Shown here: positions 1 to 12,300 of the stretch, piece by piece | How the letters are laid out: every line of letters begins with the position of its first letter | How positions within the stretch are numbered: position 1 is the stretch's first letter | Assembly (NCBI RefSeq): GCF_000237925.1 | Contig: NC_031496.1 | Coordinates: 13,676,564 to 13,740,563 of the forward strand | Direction of reading: 5' to 3' | Origin: Schistosoma mansoni | Taxonomy: Eukaryota; Platyhelminthes; Trematoda; Strigeidida; Schistosomatidae | Length of the DNA stretch: 64,000 nt | Notes under the pieces: generated by a model | What the model saw: the letters and a program-made list of their open reading frames with translations, nothing else | Database searches by the model: none | Told to the model about the DNA's origin: nothing | Translations under genes and position numbers: made by a program

Positions 1-215
1 TCTTCCCATTAATACTTAGGACTGCAACTGGTCAGTCTCATCTTGGCATATGTGCATACTGCCTCGATATTGCCATAATTCACAAGCACTGTGAGCAAAG
101 ATGGATAGTGGCTAGCAGTGGAATCCAGGACGCGCGCCACTTAGTCCTATTTGGGACTCGTCAGATGGATGTACCTGCATCTCAGAGTTGATGTTCACTC
201 AGTACGCACATATGC
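1..215 (-). mobile_element. Sm-alpha-like retroposon unit, minus orientation, decayed hammerhead
   Basis: Reverse complement of the family unit seen at 17124-17457. The minus strand shows the 3' part of the tRNA-like region, then CTGACGA and a GTCC/GGAC stem II. The essential GAAA after stem II is replaced by TAAG, so self-cleavage is unlikely. It abuts the plus-oriented unit in a head-to-head arrangement near 200-215. Confidence 0.8.
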
Positions 216-353
216 TAATTAGAGACTGACCAGTTGCAGTCCTAAACATCAGTAGGAAGATTCAAACAAACAATACTAAGTGAATTTAAACTTCACCACA
301 TTGCACAAGGATGTGGCTATCAGGACTCAGTAGCTGAGTGGATAACGCGATGG

Positions 354-553
354 NNNNNNNNNNNNNNNNNNNNNNNNNNNNNNNNNNNNNNNNNNNNNNN
401 NNNNNNNNNNNNNNNNNNNNNNNNNNNNNNNNNNNNNNNNNNNNNNNNNNNNNNNNNNNNNNNNNNNNNNNNNNNNNNNNNNNNNNNNNNNNNNNNNNNN
501 NNNNNNNNNNNNNNNNNNNNNNNNNNNNNNNNNNNNNNNNNNNNNNNNNNNNN
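354..553. other. Assembly gap (200 N)
   Basis: Exactly 200 N inside the tRNA-like region, the same length as the second gap, so the size is nominal. Confidence 0.98.
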
Positions 554-608
554 GTTTGAAGCGAAAGGTACTGGGTTCGAGTCCCAGGGTGAACATCATC
601 CCTGAGAC

Positions 609-669
609 GCAGGTACATCCAGCTGACGAGTCCCGAATAGGACGAAATGCGCGTCCTGGATTCCACTGC
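609..669 (+). ncRNA. Hammerhead ribozyme, type I, apparently intact
   Basis: CTGACGA (623-629), stem II GTCC (630-633)/GGAC (640-643), GAAA (644-647), then GTC cleavage triplet (653-655). Stem I pairs ATCCAG (617-622) with CTGGAT (656-661), and GCAG (609-612) with CTGC (666-669) across an internal loop. Stem III is only three pairs with a two-base loop, as in known schistosome hammerheads, which work best as dimers. All conserved core bases are present; activity is inferred. Confidence 0.85.
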
Positions 670-894
670 TAGCCACTATCCATCTTTGCTCACAATAGTA
701 ATAGCATGTTTGTTTAATTGAATGTTGAAATTTTTATGAAAACGAATCTATTTACATTGAAAAAATTTATTTGATTAAATTTATTAATTTTTTAAATGTT
801 AACATAATAGACTACTATTTATCCTTTTAAAACTGCTCTTTTTAATTATTATTAAATGTAATGTGTTATTTACATGAATAATTATGAAATATAG

Positions 895-957
895 GCAGCT
901 TTGAAATCGAACAACACAGTGAATGATGTTGACGTCGAAGAAAAAGATTCATTGTAA
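895..957 (+). CDS. Possible terminal exon of a plus-strand gene entering from the left
   Basis: An AAATATAG acceptor is followed by an open frame reading AALKSNNTVNDVDVEEKDSL and a stop. The acidic tail and less AT-biased codons stand out from the flanks, but 20 codons without homology is weak support. Confidence 0.2.
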   Translation, partial: AALKSNNTVNDVDVEEKDSL

Positions 958-1563
958 TGAAAAAATTGAATAATAGATGTTGTCAATGAACTTGCATCAA
1001 TTTGGTTAGATTACTAAACGCTTATGTAATTTCTTACATCTTAATGACTTCCTTTATCTTTGACGTTTCATAGCAGAAGGTCAATCCATAAGATGTCTAT
1101 AAATATTTTGACATACATCATTAAATATAAGGATATTAATAGTGTCATTTACAGTGCTACGTCGCTAAGAACATCAAACAATAAATCATTCCAGTTTGTG
1201 ATAGACTCTAATTCATGACAAATAATCTTAGAAATGTCAACTAGCCTTTTTAAAATGTAAAAAATCTTTTGTTTTGTGTTCAATATGGTGTTGTAAAATG
1301 TGTTTTATCATTTAGGTTTGAGATTTTGTTATCTATGGAAATAAGCCGACATAATTAAATACTAACATGTTTGATAGTTATTAAAAAGCTGTATTAGTTG
1401 TTAATAAAATACATTGAAAAAACTGCTCAAATTTAGTTCATTACAATATGCATCTTTATGATTCATTATGAAACAATCAAAAGATCATTTTAAGAACAAC
1501 AGTTAGCAATTATAAAAGACCAGTGGAATTCAAACTACGTCTGTCGTGAGATATCAACTCACT

Positions 1564-1819
1564 GAAGACTATTGGTGAACGGTTGCTCAACTTCGTGGAT
1601 TGGTTGGAGTTAGACATAAACACCACGGGATGCCGGCTCAGTGGTCTATCGGTTAAGTGCTCTGGTGCGAGACTGGTAGGTCCTGGGTTCGAATCTCACT
1701 TGCGAAGCGAGGTCGTGGATGCGCACTGCTGAGGAGTCCCACAATAGGACGAAACGGTCGTCCAGTGTTTCCAGGTTTTTCCTGGTGGTCTAGCTTCAAT
1801 TGACTCACGCTTCCAACTA
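1564..1819 (+). mobile_element. Second tRNA-derived SINE family, copy A, with hammerhead
   Basis: A tRNA-like head with A box region GGCTCAGTGG and B box GGTTCGAATCT (1686-1696), then a hammerhead-like block and a 3' tail ending near ACTCACGC. It differs from copy B (10523-10780) at only about five positions over most of its length, so the family was recently active. The head and linker are distinct from the Sm-alpha-like family at 216-700, although the layout (tRNA head, hammerhead, short tail) is the same. Lies in the part of the window downstream of the last recognised DENND1 exon. Confidence 0.8.
1724..1767 (+). ncRNA. Hammerhead ribozyme core in the second SINE family, copy A
   Basis: CACTG (1724-1728), CTGAGGA (1729-1735), stem II GTCC/GGAC (1736-1739/1747-1750), GAAA (1751-1754), short stem III closed by a GGTC loop, GTC (1760-1762), then CAGTG (1763-1767) pairing perfectly with CACTG. 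CTGAGGA fits the CUGANGA consensus because position 7 is free. The core is complete; catalysis is inferred. Confidence 0.65.
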
Positions 1820-2631
1820 TGAAAATTATAAAAGAGCTTAGAATGAAGATGGACTAGAGTAATTTACCTTAGACATCTTACCAACAGAGCAAGAGAAGAA
1901 ACCAGTTAAATAAGAAGTAAAAAGGAGTGAATAATTTTAATTATAATAAAGAGCTAAAGAAAATATGAAAAACATGACTCAAATTGAGACATAGACTGCA
2001 ATACTTAAAAAACAACACTTTGATCTGAATTCTAGAAGTCAACAAATAATGAATGTAATGGTCTCATTGTGACTGTGATTTCATATTAAGTCACCTGAAT
2101 AAATGATGTAATGCCATTGTTATTTTCAGAGATTCTTTTATCTGAAGTAACGGTAAATACTTTATTAACTACTAATTAATAACAAGATTTTTACAAGTAT
2201 ATACACAATACTATCTGAAAACAACAACATAGTTCAATAAAATATATTATTGCTTGTACTAAACAATTACTACTTGGAAGCTATGCAATATAATTTGTTG
2301 AGAGCATACAAATAAAAGTAATATCATCATTAATCATATGTGCATCATAATTCAATGTCGAAATCAATGAAATGAGCTGTCAGGATTTTTCCGAAAAAAA
2401 ATGACATCATTGGGACCGAAAAACTTAAGCTCTCTCGTTATATACGTGGGTAGATTTGTGTGTGAATACCAAATTATTCGCAAGACCAAAAACTTTACAT
2501 AATCACAGAAATTTTTTAATCTTCAAGTGGTTAACACACTTTAAAAGAAGTTGTGACATTACATTTATTAATAAAATAATCGGAACCTACTATTGAAAAT
2601 TTATATGAATAATATGACTTGAAAGACTTAC

Positions 2632-2765
2632 CAACTGAATTGTTTGTGATTCAAACATAGATTTTAGGAATGATTCTAAACCAGGACAAGATTGGCAAGC
2701 GATAAGAGCGTTTAAATCTACTTCAGGATTCGCATCTCGTCGAATTAAACATTCTGTATAACAAC
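2632..2765 (-). CDS. DENND1: DENND1-like exon, dDENN end
   Basis: 44 codons: [20 protein letters not shown], then [18 protein letters not shown]. It matches the terminal dDENN pattern in which a short charged segment precedes FL..M..SQ.FQ.F. A GTAAGTC donor follows, so the protein continues; I could not identify the next exon in 1-2631. Confidence 0.82.
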
Positions 2766-5700
2766 CTGTTCGTAGATAGAGAAAGAACAAAACCGATTGA
2801 AAAATTAATTTAAATTATTGTTATGTAGAAAATAAACAAGCAGAAATGAATTGATTATTAAGAATATAACAGAAATTCCCACTGTCTTAGCAACAGTAGA
2901 TAGTAATAGTAATGTGCTGTATGCTGCTCATGTCAACAGACATAAGTAGTACTTAATACTAATCGGAAGTGGAAAACCTGGAGAATAGAAAAAGGAAGAA
3001 ATTGTGAATTGGAAGAACTATATACAGTGTGAAGGACAAATGATGAAAATCTTTAAATGAAATATTCAATGTATGGTTTCCACATTTTTTGAAAGAATTC
3101 TATAATTTCTCACTAAACAATAATTTGGTTGTAACCACTTGTGTCCTCGTTCACTACACTAGTAGGAAATAATCTTAAAAAATAATATATCGCGAGGATG
3201 TGAAAATAGAATATAATTATTGATCGCCAAATTGATTTTGAAACAAGTTCACACTTTAATCTATTTACTGATTAATTATTTACTTACGCCTGTTACCCCT
3301 CATCGAGGAGCATAGGCTACGCACCAGCATTCTCCATCCAACTCTGTCCTGGACAACCTTTTCCAGTTGTGACTCATCCTTTTCATATCTGCTTTCAATT
3401 CTCAACGCAGTGTGTTCTTCGACCTTCCTCTTTTCATTTTCCCTTCAGAATTCCAAGTCAGCGCTTGCCTCGTGCTGCAGTTTGATGATTTCCTCAATGT
3501 GTGGCCTATCCACTTTCAACGTCTTTTCCTAAATTCCTCAGCTGGTATCTGGTTTGTTTTCTTCCACAGAAGTCTGTTGCTGATGGTATAAATACTTATA
3601 CGTTTTTGATGATTGTTGTAGTAGTTCTTCAAGTTTCAGTTCCGAACTGATAGATGACATGAAAATATCTTATCTAAGAGTACACAATTTCCATCACGCA
3701 TTTGATTGCTATTTCTTATTATTAGTTCAGAAAAACACCACAGAGATACAGTTATTCTAAATTACAAACTGAATAGATTTTATTATGGAAAATATGTTTT
3801 TTCTCACTGAAAAGTAGTTGCAAATGAGAATTTTCAATGACATACTTCACTAAGTAAGAATATGGATAGAAATTTATAGAAACTACATAATGAAACAGAA
3901 ATAAGTTAAGTTTGTATTGTTATAGTACAGAAAAATTCAACTTGATTTGAGTAAAGTATCATATTAGACGCATATTTGATAAATTAGAAATATGTATGGC
4001 ACATTAAGCACAATGAAAAAAATAAAACTGTGATTCTGACTAAAAAAAGGTTGAAGAGATCATAGACTTTAAGTGAGAACCAAAAAAAAAAAACATCATA
4101 AGATGAATAGACAATTTCTTAAATATACCTCTTGTCAGAAAATTTACATGTAGCTCTGAAGTACTGCTCTAGTCAATATCTCTTAACAGAAACTATGATA
4201 CTACAGAAAACATTTTAACAATAACAGTTTGTAATTAGTTTATTTAAAAAATCCTTTTTAGTGAATAAATAATGTTTTTTGTATTTTTCTGCCAACAATC
4301 CTCTTAAATTACAACAAAATGGATAAAGAGAATAGAAAAATATGCTGATTATTATTTAGTGTGGCATTAAGTTACTCATTCATGATATCAATATGAAATT
4401 ATCAAAATCACAATTTCGACAGCATCAAGAAGTGTTGGAGATGTATTCACCCTCTGTATTCCCATAGATCCTGATTTTCAAAAATTATTTTATACTTTTT
4501 GTTATTCTACGAATTCCTTATTTTTTCTTCAATAACGTCGTGAATACTCAATATTTTCTACTTCTATTACTATTGATATTGTTAGCACTTCTCTTTTAAA
4601 ACTTGTATCTATAATTTCATCTCACTGTGTTAACGCGGTATGATAATCGGAATTGAGGTAACTATATTCTAGGTTCTACCTTTGTTGTATCTAACTGACT
4701 GATGTGGATTAAACTAGTGGAACTGAAAACTGATGACCGACACGCGATCACTGGAATCTAGCCCAATGGTGTGAACAATGAAGCTCTAATGCCACAAACC
4801 CCAAATTTAATGAACAGTTTACATTTGAGTATAAAACAGAATAACTTTCTCATAAAACGGCATAATTCATTCACAAAAAACCACATACAACTTGAACAAA
4901 TCTTTTTCAGGAACAACTACACAGTTGATGTTGAGTAGTGAAATTCAAGCATTTCGAAGTTGACATGTAAACAAACCATACATAAGACATTAGTAATAGA
5001 CTGGTAAAACTATCAAAAAGGATGAACAAACTGTACATTTGTACCAAGGCAGAACATTAGTATTTACTTATCCGTGGTATAGCACGGTAAATATCTATCT
5101 ATAAAATTATGAGTAAAGAGTTCTGGAGAGGTCCAAACTCATATACTTATAAACATTCAGATTTACTATATTCCTTAACAGGTGTATTCTAACAAATCTT
5201 TCTTAGCGCTTACAAAATAAACGAAACGACTAGTACTCACTTACCTAAGAGATTAACAATCAATTCAAAAAATGGATGAGTTAATCTCTCGAAACATCTA
5301 AGTATTTCACCATTCACTTGTTTCCAGTCACCGTTTTTTAATTTTTTTGAATTCATCGTCACATTTAATTGTCGTTGATTTTCTTTTAATTGATGGTGTA
5401 AAAAACTAAACTAAAGGAAGAAAATGAAATCAAAATGAGTACAATAACATACGATCAATGTTCTTCTAATTAATATCAGTTGTATAGTAGGATGAATCCT
5501 TTGTTATCACTTCGTGTGACCTTGTTGATGAGCACTATACAGTATGAAACCTAGGCTTATGTTACAAAGGAACATGACATTGATAAATTTTTAGAAACCA
5601 ATGAGTGTAAACGTAACGTTTCGTTGATTAGACGTATAACAAAAACTTTATAATAATGAGAATTAACCTCATGATTGAGTTATTATTGTTTGTTATACGG

Positions 5701-6297
5701 TTAGATCTTTTTTATTAACTTGAAACAGGAATAACGTTTGAAGCAGAACAATATGAATCTATTTAAATTTTGTCGGTTTGCATTACCTACTCATAAACTT
5801 TTTCGTAATTTAGGATGAAATTACATGAAAGAACCAATATTGGAAAATAAAAAATCTGAAGAGGCAGGGGTTATTAGCATTACATAGATGAATATGATGG
5901 ATATGTAAGGTCATTTAAGCTTAGATTTAGGAAACATAAAGAGAATGAAACAGTAGTTATCTATAATTCAAAATTCGATATGAGAAGTTACGTAATAATT
6001 ATTGAAGATTCGAGAATTTATAAAAAAGTTTTAAGATCCAATCACATAGTGAATGAAAAGGTATTTTTAAAGTAGGTTGAATAACAATTAATTATATAAG
6101 GCAGTAGCCATCAGGATGAAGAAACCGGAGCTATGCGTACAGAAGAAATATCTCCAACCCCTGCTTCTCCCTTGGCCAACCACAAGGCCAATTAATCAGT
6201 AGTAATAATAGCTATTGGATGATCTAATTTGATTACGTACTTACGACCTTTCGTAGTCAAATGTAATTGTCTCTCTTATCTTTATTCACACATCTTT

Positions 6298-6332
<35 letters not shown>

Positions 6333-9300
6333 GGTTAAACATCATTATTAATCTCCCCTATACATGATTCATTCACTTCGCATTGATCCCTCCTTATTAC
6401 ATCTTACTAATTTTTTCACACAATTTAGTCTTCCACTCGATCGAATTGTAATTGCACCATCATATCTCTCTCACCCTATCTGACCCATATTTATATTTTG
6501 ATCACAGATCTTAAATTTTCACTTTACGTATATACAGATTCAAGTTAATATTCTATATGAGTCATATCAACATTAACAATTTTATTCTATTTGATTTGAC
6601 ATTCCTAAATTTACATGCATTAAACGGTGTACTTTGCCTTTAACTTGGCCATTTTTTCGGATTATTAATTTGGATATATAATTGTAGAACCTGAAGAGAA
6701 TTTATCGAAAAGAATATTGTTCGTTCAAATATTAGTCTTTTAATATAATGGGGAACTTTAAACGATTATATGAAGATTGTATATTCTGGTAAAAACTGAC
6801 GAAATAATCAAAATTATTTTATTATTAATTTTTTTTAAAAGGGAGCTTCGAAAACTCACTAAGAAACTTTAACTCAAATCCACTTATAGATTTTAGAAAA
6901 AATAGAAAATTTCAGTCAGACATGTGATAAGAAGTTAAATAGAAAGAAGTAATATCTAATTAGGAATTTTTCCCTTAACTAAAATTCTTTCAAATTGAAT
7001 ATTTTAAAATAAGTGGATATCGTCAAAAATATGACCGCTGGCGGTAATTCACTGTTCAGTGAGCTGGTTTGAACTAATAAAAATGGCTGCACATTTTAGT
7101 ATCAAGTACATCGATTATTTACTATACATATGATCTTATATTACGAATAAGACTATGGGTAGCTGATAAAAACGAATGAAATCATAGTGGGCTTGTATTA
7201 CTGTGATTCAATTGTTATTACTGCTTCATTAGGAATTAATGTTTTGTTCGAAATTTGGGTCTAATGAAATCAATTGGATTTTACTGAAGTAGATAGAAGG
7301 CAATTCATTGAAGAAAATTTTCTTTCCGACAACTTCCAGAAACATTTCTTCGCTGAATTGACTTCTTTCTACTTCAATAACACAATGGATCTCTTTCGTC
7401 GTTTAAATTGAATTTTATACTATAGGTCACTTATGTAATTTATTCAGTTAAAGTCTACTCAAAATTTGACTAGTAATTAGTGTACAATAAATTTATAAAA
7501 TCAGTGTACTGAGACTGTTTTTGATCTATTTCTGGTGTTAAATAAATGTAGACGCGATCCCTCTTTTTTGCCTTTTTTTGTTAAGTCATATATGTTCATC
7601 TATGGTTTCCGAATAGAAAATATTAAATAATAACTGATTACAGCGAATACACTAACTAATCAATCAGTATGTGTTTATGTTAAAGATTCGTTATTACGTA
7701 ATTAGCTTCTGGTTATCAAAAAATAGTAAGCATTATTTTGCCAAATATTGCATTGTAATGTCATATAGTGATCGGGAAAAGTATAAAAATATTACGAGTA
7801 TGTGATATATTACTACACTTTTGTAGATACTATTCTGTTAATGAGTCCTATTAATAATAAACGCGTATTTTTGTAACTGATTAATATCACATTTTCTGAC
7901 AGACACATATTATAGTCAGGAGGAAAGACTGGACCATAAAAATTCACAACATTTAATTAAGTGAAATGTTTACAACCTAAATATTGTTACCGTTTTATTG
8001 TTGTAAGTAATATTAACTACAGACATATGAACCGAATCCAAGCATGAATATCAAGCTTTACGACAAACATATTAAAAAAGAATGATTAGTCTATAGTGTA
8101 CTGAATAATACGTTACTCAAATATACTTAGCATAAAATGTCCCGCCTTTAGAGTCAATAATGAAAATCTAACATACGCTTTTTTTAAATCGCTGAATTCA
8201 ATCAGAGTAATTTACTAACAGGGATTCAGTGATCACCTTTGTTTTGAGGATATAAGATCTTTAATCAAAACAGTTTATGATGGTAATTCTATAAACTGAA
8301 TAAAAAACAATCCGAATTCTCAAGGGATATTTTCACTTTCTTTTAAGAAGCGAAGATGGATGAATAATTGCTGAGATGGTTTGGTAGCAAGTCAGGAATT
8401 CTTGACAAAAGTTTTCATCCAAGTTGAGTATTCTTTGACAGTATGTGTACACATGGTTCTTGCATTGGACTGCATCTTAGAACTTCGAGTTTCATAGAGG
8501 AAAACACACAATTGAGTTACTGAATTACAAATCCAGTGCTTACCATGTTCTACTACGGTGATTTCGTAATATCGTGTGGTACTTAATTATTATTTTCTTT
8601 GAGTTATTTTATAATTCCTAACTCGATAAATTCTGCTGTTGGGAAGAAAATATGTTACCCTTTGTCAAACATATTCAACTTCTTTTTCTCTGAAAAAAAG
8701 CCATATTTCCAATAAACATTTTACAAAATCATTTGATCGAACAGTTACTCACTATTGCTTTTGGTGTACCCAACTCCATATCCATATGTTCAGTATGTAA
8801 ATCATTTGTAGTTGGTTTATGTACATAAATTTGACCCAAGTCCAAATCCACTAAACGTGTTCCAGCGCATAAATGCTCTTTCGCTTTCTAATAATTATGA
8901 TGATAATTTTGATTCATAATTTTTTAATTATATATAAGAGAAAGAAGTCGAAAAGAAAATAATATTCAAAGGATGAGTATTCAACATAATCAACACTATT
9001 ATAACAGAGAGAAAACTAAGACAATGGAAAATTAAAATCTGAGTAACTTTATTATGTAGTTGAAGAAAGTGGTGATGATGATCGAGGAAATAAACAAAAG
9101 AAAAACTTACCTCTAAATTACAAGAATGTATACCAGCCACAAATGGAACTGGACATCTAAACAGTAAGGCTATGGATAGTAACCGATTAAAATGCACTCA
9201 ACTTACTCCAAAACACCGAGTACTTTATCTGGAATTAGTGGATAAAATGAATGAACCCTAAAAGGTAAAATAAAAAGAAAGTTTGAAAATTTCAATGCCT

Positions 9301-12300
9301 AAAGAAAAATTGGTTGTGTCTGAACATAATATTTAATTAGGTAGATTGTAAAAAATATTCGTTTAGCTGACATCAGTTCATAATAAAAAAAACAACGTTA
9401 TCTTAGTGGTATTTCCATATTTTCAAATGCTTTTCAATCTTAACTGCATAGGTCGTTGAGACAAACAACTAAGGCATACTCACAATAATTATCTAAAACT
9501 AATTTCCCAAATGTATACAGAAACGCGAATAAGTAACTGGACAATCTGATGTGAATGTATATATACTTATTCATCTACTCTTATGCAGTTAGAGTTTATA
9601 GAACATAAATGAACGACTATGTTCCGATGCATTAGAGAGCACTTAATAGTAAAGAACAGTGTAACATACAGTTGATCATAATCACTCAACATCAGACTCA
9701 TTTGATATTTCACCTTTGAGATTAAGTCCATTTTTTTAGTCTGGTTTTGTAGAGCAAAAGTAATCAGTACACATAACATGAAACAAGATCTATCTGTACA
9801 GATACAGTTTATTTGACTATATTAACTGAGATCGCATTTGTTCTCTTTGAGCCTTTGTAATTTATATTCTCGTTTCTACTCTTATCTTCTTTTCTCAATA
9901 ATCCATTAAATTTACCTATTCCAGTCATTCTTTTATCATCTTCAATTAAAGCTTACATTTATTTATAATAACTTTGATCTACATATTTTGTAAAATAAAT
10001 CACACCATTATACCTTTTGCTATGCTATCGTATCATTTTTGACTTACGACATAACATTATCTCCAAGTGCTTCTTTCATATTTTCTAGTCAAACTAATCC
10101 ATCATTTAATTTTATCCACAAAAAATATGGACTAAATTCCATCGACTACGTGTATGATCAGAATTAACCAAACTTGTTACCATATTAATTATTTTAATGA
10201 GAAAAAGAAATACAATTACACAGCTGGTTGAAAAACAACAACAACAGCACATACATAAACTGAATACGAACACAAAGGAAGAAAAAATTTGTTTACATTG
10301 AAATATTTGATTTTTTTAAATTGAATCAATTTGAAATGACCGCACTTTGAAAATAAAAACGATTCAATCAAACAAAAACACGAGAATAAAATATTGAAAT
10401 AGAATAAAAATAGATTTCTACGGGAGACACATTTTAAGTAGTAAAAAAGGTAACAATACACATTAAGAAAAACCAAATTATTATCAGAAGGGGTTTTGTG
10501 GAGATTTAGTATTTTCATAGTTGAAGACAATTGGTGAACGGTTGCTCAACTTCGTGGATTGGTTGGAGTTAGACATAAACACCACGGGATGCCGGCTCAG
10601 TGGTCTATCGGTTAAGTGCTCTGGTGCGAGACTGGTAGGTTCTGGGTTCGAATCTCACTTGCGAAGCGAGGTCGTGGATGCGCACTGCTGAGGAGTCCCA
10701 CAATAGGACGAAACGGTCGTCCAGCGTTTCCAGGTTTTCCCTGGTGGTCTAGCTTCAATTGACTCACGCTTTTAACTAGGAAAACCAAATTTTTTGAGGT
10801 TTTAGAAGACAACTATATCAAAAAAACTGAATCTCTCTATTTAAATAAAATTTAAGAAAGTATTTCACAGATCAAGTATTTATTTCAAGATAAGTTTTAA
10901 CCTACAATAATATGTATGAAAGAAAAGTAGGAACAACGAGTTAGACTGATCGGTTCTTGTTGCATTTTGCGATCTGTTCAGTTCGGGGTCTACGGTAATT
11001 TTCTTATTGTGAACAAGATTATTCTCATATGAACGAAGATTGCAGGAAAATTGATATGATAGCAACTAACATACAATTCTTTAACCACGATATTTATCAA
11101 AGACAAATTTAAAGTGAAACTCTATGAATATATATGACAACCGAACTTAACATTGGGACACAGAAAAATGGTAAACTAAAAGTGACAATGACCAGTCAGA
11201 AAATAGCAAAAGTCACGTGAATAAACGAAGTAAAACAAATGTACTGTGAAAGAGATATTATTACAAGAGAGAACACTTATTCAGAAAAACTAAGAAGCTT
11301 GTGGTTTTCGTAGCAATATTAAGGGGTTATAAAACTTACTCGGTCAAACTACTCTTTTTAATATCTGTTAATGATCATAAAGACTAAAGTTTGAAATGTA
11401 AACTATCAAATGACAGCGCAGTGATTGAAAAGATAACGCAATCTTTATGAAACTGATGGTCATCGGCTTTAACCCATGTGAAGTTGTAGTTGTTCTAATG
11501 AGACTTTCCGTGTACTAAGACACAAATTCTGTTTAGTACTTGCTAATTTCTTAAGGTTATTTACTCTTAAATCTGTGTTTAGAAATGATAACTATCTTCA
11601 AAGGTGTACAATCATCACAAGCCTTTCATCCCAATTATTCGGCATTACTTAATCAACAATATTTCAATCAAGAATAAATCCTATTGTAGTTTAATGGACT
11701 ACGAAAATCCTAGATATCTAAAGTTATTTTAAAATTTAACTATATCTTTTGCATCATGGTATAGACAAATGATTACACAAGTCTAATTAACAGCTGGTGA
11801 TATCAGGTTAAAGTATGTGTACTATAATGAGGCCAAAACAACAATGATGATGAAAAAGTGGTACCTGGACGATAAACATGAACAGAAAGTAAATTAATTG
11901 GCATTGTTTAAAAAGTCCATTGGGATTCTTAAATAAATATAACTAGACCTTAAGGAGTATCTCATTCAAACACACACACAAAGTTATAAATTAATTAAAT
12001 GTTTCACCTTAGTTACATAGTTTTTTTCTCACTAAGTAAAATATTTCTTTGTTAAAGAAACAGGTTTCAAACACAGTGATAACAAGATCAAACAACGAAA
12101 TTGAATAGGTGGCAATTTGTAATATAATTCAAGTTTTAATGAACTTATTACAAACAAGAAAAACATTCACGTTTCTATAGAGTTACTAAAATAAAATCTA
12201 AGAATTGAAAAATAATAACAATGTTACTTAGACTATAGGTAAACTGGAAAAAGGCAGTAAAAGAGTAAGTCTAAGGAACTAAGGAAAAATCGGAATCTAA

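Larger units (their letters stand above)
216..700 (+). mobile_element. Sm-alpha-like tRNA-derived retroposon with hammerhead (contains N gap)
   Basis: Carries a pol III A box TAGCTGAGTGG (331-341), a 200-base N gap (354-553), a B box GGTTCGAGTCC (574-584) and a complete hammerhead ribozyme downstream. This tRNA-head plus hammerhead design is the known architecture of the schistosome Sm-alpha satellite/retroposon family, recognised here from motifs rather than a database match. Flanking bases of the gap align almost contiguously with the ungapped copy at 17330-17345. Confidence 0.85.

Noticed and set aside
286-666. Open frames spanning the N gap
   Set aside because: They are made of N and retroposon sequence; not coding.
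9157-9169. Extension of the DENND1-like exon to a CATAG acceptor
   Set aside because: It creates an in-frame stop with the upstream exon and lengthens the family's fixed spacing before PVP.
10216-10530. Minus-strand 104-codon open frame
   Set aside because: Low-complexity AT-driven frame in the intron with no family resemblance.
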